A stretch of 8,390 nt of DNA from Chloroflexota bacterium (GTDB lineage: Bacteria; Chloroflexota; UBA6077), in the NCBI GenBank assembly GCA_021788565.1, contig JAJYKO010000195.1, positions 1-8,390 of the forward strand, read 5' to 3'. Below are positions 5,837 to 8,390 of this stretch, piece after piece. The translations under genes were made by a program, and so were the position numbers. Each line of letters begins with the position of its first letter. The first letter of the stretch is position 1. Below the pieces are notes generated by a model. The model was not told the DNA's origin, ran no database searches, and worked only from the letters and a program-made list of their open reading frames with translations.

Positions 5837-8122
5837 TCACCTTTCCAACGCGCTGAACAGCGCGAGCTGCCCTTCCGGAACCGGTTTGCGCCTCGGCTTC
5901 GGCCGGTGAACCAGTACCGCGAGTTCATCCAAACTCACAACGCGGGCGTGTTTAATGGGGGCTGGATCCTGAGTCGGACAGCCTTGGGTTTCAGACTCGC
6001 TGGAGAGAACCTGCGTCCACAGGTCGGCCCCAACGAGAGGAGCCTCTTCCGCCGGCAGCGGGTGGTCCACACGCTCGGGCTCGGGCTGCCAGCCGTCTCC
6101 TGCCAGAAGGTCTTCGGCCTCCACCTCAGCAGAACGGCTCTGGGCGAAGAGCGCCTCCAGCGATTGCCCGTCACCCGAAGCTTGGTTAGTCAGGCGGCGG
6201 GCGAGGGCGAGAAAGACGTCCTGGCCGTCGCCTTCCAGAGCCGGCAGCCCATCCTCGGGGAGCTCGCCCTCGACCATCAGAGCGGAGCGCATCTTGGCGG
6301 CCACCAGCGCCAGCGCCTCGGCCTGGAGGGTCCCCTCGTAGACGAAGAACGTGACCTCCACCGGCTGGCGCTGACCAATCCGCCAGGAGCGACGGCTGGC
6401 CTGGCGCATAACGTACACGCTGTACTCGGTCTCGTACCAGACAATGGAAGGCCAGTCCACCAGGTCGAGGCCGGTCTGCACCAAGCGGGGGTGGCAGATC
6501 AGAACGTCAGTGCCCTCCCGAACTCGAGCCGCAACCCATTCCTCTCGCCGATCGGCAGCCACGGTGCTGGCCTTGAGCACCGCCACTCGAAACCCCTCCC
6601 TCTCCAGAAGGGCGCGCAGCCGAGGGCTGATATCTCGCTTCTCCGTGTGGGTGATGTAGACCAGCACCCGTCGTCCCCGCTCCTTTTGGCGGCGTACCAG
6701 TTCCACCAGCGCTCGCTCCTTGGGATAGAGTCGGTCCTCGGGCAAGGCTGGCGCGTGAGCGAGGACGATCTCTGTCTCCGGATCCAGCACCGTTTCGCCC
6801 CGAGTGCAGGCGTCGGGGTAGGAAAGCAACGCCTGAAGGTAGGTAGCGAGCAGCCGCTTGGAGCCCTCCTGGAGCGCCTCCGCCACGGCTCGCCAGAGCT
6901 CCTGGGCAAGCCGGTGGTAGCTGCTCGCCTGGGAGGGCACGTCCGGGCTCTCTCCCTTATCCAGTGAGAAGAGGGCGACCCGCTCGGTGTAGGGGGGCAG
7001 GTCTCTCGCGACGTCGGCCAGACGGAGGAAAACGGTGTTACCGATCAGGTGGAACAGGATCGCCGGAGAGACGCCCGGCTTTTCGACGGTGCGGGTCAGG
7101 TAGCTCCGACGCTTGGAGTGGCGGCCGTCGTCGGAGTATGCATCCGGGTCCTTCTTGGTGATCCGCTCGACGATACCATAGCGGCTGACCCATTTCGCCT
7201 CGTCCCGATAGCCGAACTCCGAGCGGACCGTGGGGGAGAAGCGCCACAGCAGGTAGAACAGCGTCGAGCTGTAGCCGCCGAAGACGGTGCCGGTGAGGGT
7301 GAGGGTCTTGCGGCAGGCCTCGGCGAGCCCGGCGGCCGCCAACCCCTGGGCGGACCCCCGGGCCTTGTACTCATGCACTTCATCGGTGACGAGGAGATCG
7401 AAGTAGCCCGCCAGGCGGCGACGCGCGTAATCGGCCAGGGGGAATCGGCGGGGGCCGGTACGGTCCGCCTGCCAGAGCGCCCCGCCACAGGACTGGCAGC
7501 GCCGCTTCTTGGCCCGAAGGTCGGTCTGGCCGAGAGGCACACCCTCGTCGTCGGCAATCGGTTGGAAGCAGCTCGGGCAGCAGAGTTGGCGAAGGATCTC
7601 GCCCCTCTCGTCGCGAGCGACGCCTCCCACCTCGTCGCGGACGAGTCGTTCTACGGCCGCGGGTACCCAGCGGTAGCCCAGCTTCGCCTGCTCGCGGGAG
7701 CAGACGACGAACTGGATCGCCCCTCCCAGCGACCTGGCTCTCTCCAGGTCGCCGAGGGTCCGGACGATGGCGACCCGGGCGCCGGGGACAGTAGCCAGCA
7801 CCTCGCGCCGCCACTTCTTGACCAGATGAGGCGGGCAGAGGATCAGCACCCGGTGGAAGCCGGCGAGGTAGGCGGCGGCGACGGCCAGCATGGATTTGCC
7901 CACCCCCATCTCCCCGACCACGTTGGTCCCGGCTCCCCGTTGGAGGGACAAGGCAATGGCGCGAATGGCATCGCCCTGGGCACCCAGGGGACGGCGAAGG
8001 AGCCGCCGGAGATCGAAGCCGCAGGTCCGGCGCGCCTCGGCGTCGTAGATGGGCGGGTAGGAGCGGACCACCGCCCGGGTGATGGCGTTGTTGTAGCGGT
8101 CGATCAGTTCGGCCAGGTTCAT
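5837..8122 (-). CDS. SNF2-type DEVH helicase with zinc ribbon and clamp-binding tail
   Basis: This 761-residue superfamily 2 ATPase would move on or remodel nucleic acid in the cytoplasm. Motif I is GEMGVGKS (70-77), motif Ia lies near CPPHLVKKW (96-104), motif II is DEVH (247-250) and motif III is LTLTGT (274-279). Motif V is QTGLDLVDW (549-557), and motif VI is QASRRSWRIGQ (574-584), whose RIGQ form is typical of SNF2 proteins. Between motifs I and II sits a four-Cys zinc ribbon (C182, C185, C209, C212). After residue 620 the chain is acidic and low in structure. It ends in a basic stretch (HRPKPRRKP, 739-747) and QLALF (752-756), matching the bacterial beta-clamp-binding motif. ATG 8120-8122 overlaps the previous gene's TGA (ATGA), with AGGAG 11 bases upstream. 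The gene type occurs in integrative elements and phage-like islands beside DUF6094 genes. The exact reaction is unknown. Confidence 0.85.
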   Translation of the reverse strand: MNLAELIDRYNNAITRAVVRSYPPIYDAEARRTCGFDLRRLLRRPLGAQGDAIRAIALSLQRGAGTNVVGEMGVGKSMLAVAAAYLAGFHRVLILCPPHLVKKWRREVLATVPGARVAIVRTLGDLERARSLGGAIQFVVCSREQAKLGYRWVPAAVERLVRDEVGGVARDERGEILRQLCCPSCFQPIADDEGVPLGQTDLRAKKRRCQSCGGALWQADRTGPRRFPLADYARRRLAGYFDLLVTDEVHEYKARGSAQGLAAAGLAEACRKTLTLTGTVFGGYSSTLFYLLWRFSPTVRSEFGYRDEAKWVSRYGIVERITKKDPDAYSDDGRHSKRRSYLTRTVEKPGVSPAILFHLIGNTVFLRLADVARDLPPYTERVALFSLDKGESPDVPSQASSYHRLAQELWRAVAEALQEGSKRLLATYLQALLSYPDACTRGETVLDPETEIVLAHAPALPEDRLYPKERALVELVRRQKERGRRVLVYITHTEKRDISPRLRALLEREGFRVAVLKASTVAADRREEWVAARVREGTDVLICHPRLVQTGLDLVDWPSIVWYETEYSVYVMRQASRRSWRIGQRQPVEVTFFVYEGTLQAEALALVAAKMRSALMVEGELPEDGLPALEGDGQDVFLALARRLTNQASGDGQSLEALFAQSRSAEVEAEDLLAGDGWQPEPERVDHPLPAEEAPLVGADLWTQVLSSESETQGCPTQDPAPIKHARVVSLDELAVLVHRPKPRRKPVPEGQLALFSALER
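5855..5869 (-). other. QLALF sliding-clamp-binding motif of the helicase
   Basis: The minus-strand codons CAG CTC GCG CTG TTC give QLALF six residues from the C-terminus, behind an acidic, probably flexible region and a basic patch. The known bacterial clamp-binding consensus is QL(S/D)LF, as in polymerase and repair proteins. Terminal placement on a flexible tail is the usual arrangement. Confidence 0.6.
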
Positions 8123-8390
8123 GCGGCCCGCTTCTCCTCGGCCGCGCTTCCGCCCTCTCCCTGGCCGACAACCTGAATGGCGCCGGTGTCCAGGTCGAGA
8201 ACGACCACGGAGGTCCGAATTACCTCTCGCTGAACCTCGGTGTCCTCGTCGGCGCTCTCGACAGGCACCAGCTCCTTGTGGGTGCGGCCCTTGACCAGCA
8301 GCCGCTCCCCGTTCTGGCTGAGGACGACGTTGTTGAGCATTCCGGCGGCGATGAGCAGGGCCAGGTGGCCCTTCCGCAGCGGCATCAAGG
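8119..8390 (-). CDS. C-terminus of a DUF6094-like protein (runs off the window)
   Basis: Only the last 90 or so residues are present. The frame is open to the window edge, so the TTG at 8386-8388 is probably internal, not a start. Visible segments are PLRKGHLALLIAAGMLNNVV, then ERLLVKGRTHKELVPVE, and a strand-rich part REVIRTSVVVLDLDTGAIQVV, closing with a small acidic/Gly tail. This matches my recollection of the end of DUF6094 proteins, which carry an N-terminal Rossmann methyltransferase-like domain and often precede a helicase of the type found next. The TGA (8119-8121) overlaps the helicase ATG by ATGA, which implies one operon and coupled translation. The assignment rests on a short stretch. 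Confidence 0.55.
   Translation of the reverse strand, partial: LMPLRKGHLALLIAAGMLNNVVLSQNGERLLVKGRTHKELVPVESADEDTEVQREVIRTSVVVLDLDTGAIQVVGQGEGGSAAEEKRAA

Noticed and set aside
5906..6967. Plus-strand frame of 353 residues opposite the helicase 3' half
   Set aside because: It is an antisense shadow of GC-rich coding DNA. No domain is recognisable, and motifs V and VI lie on the other strand.
7049..8176. Long plus-strand frame (375 residues) opposite the helicase
   Set aside because: It mirrors the helicase codons, is rich in Gly, Ala, Arg and Pro, has no motif or ribosome site, and the minus-strand product has all SF2 motifs.
565..8390. DISARM or BREX defence locus (methyltransferase plus helicase)
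   Set aside because: No DUF1998, phospholipase D-like, PglZ or BrxC-like gene is present, the helicase does not resemble DrmD in layout, and the two genes are separated by a divergent unit.
1..8390. CRISPR array, tRNA, rRNA or complete insertion sequence
   Set aside because: No regularly spaced repeats, cloverleaf-like segments or transposase with terminal repeats were found on reading.

Overview
This is a GC-rich bacterial window (hand counts of single 60-base lines run from about 47% to 67% G+C). It looks like accessory DNA rather than core genome. It holds a decayed DNA methyltransferase gene, a helicase with a partner gene of the kind found in integrative elements, a divergent pair of poorly characterised genes, and a junk-like left end. 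The gene families recall Chloroflexota or high-GC Gram-positive mobile elements. No rRNA, tRNA or housekeeping gene fixes the taxonomy, so this is only an inference.

Left end (1-564): a GC-rich hairpin repeat, then a short minus-strand frame with a zinc-ribbon-like Cys/His pattern that lacks a convincing start, then about 330 bases with no gene I can support. Positions 565-4180 (minus): one gene for a large adenine-N6 methyltransferase of the type ISP restriction-modification family. Three small lesions break it: one extra base near 3459-3461, an in-frame TAG at 3064-3066, and an in-frame TGA at 994-996 where the family normally has Trp. With the lesions undone, the protein would be 1204 residues. 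Its N-terminal nuclease-like motif has Glu where Lys is expected. An extended -10 promoter candidate and a good ribosome site precede the gene, so the 5' end still looks expressible.

Middle (4181-5836): a strong inverted repeat, then a 59-residue basic protein (minus) diverging from a 309-residue protein with a MerR-like winged helix-turn-helix (plus). Right (5837-8390, minus): a 761-residue SNF2-type helicase with a zinc-ribbon insertion and a C-terminal sliding-clamp-binding motif (QLALF). It overlaps by ATGA the end of an upstream gene that runs off the window and resembles the C-terminus of DUF6094 proteins. A branched hairpin followed by a T-run probably ends this operon.

The helicase and its upstream partner form one translationally coupled unit. 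The methyltransferase is a separate transcription unit on the same strand. The plus-strand gene between them is a plausible local DNA-binding regulator. I found no CRISPR array, tRNA or complete insertion sequence. The points most worth a second look are the triple-lesion methyltransferase, the clamp motif on the helicase, and the divergent small-protein/winged-helix pair.
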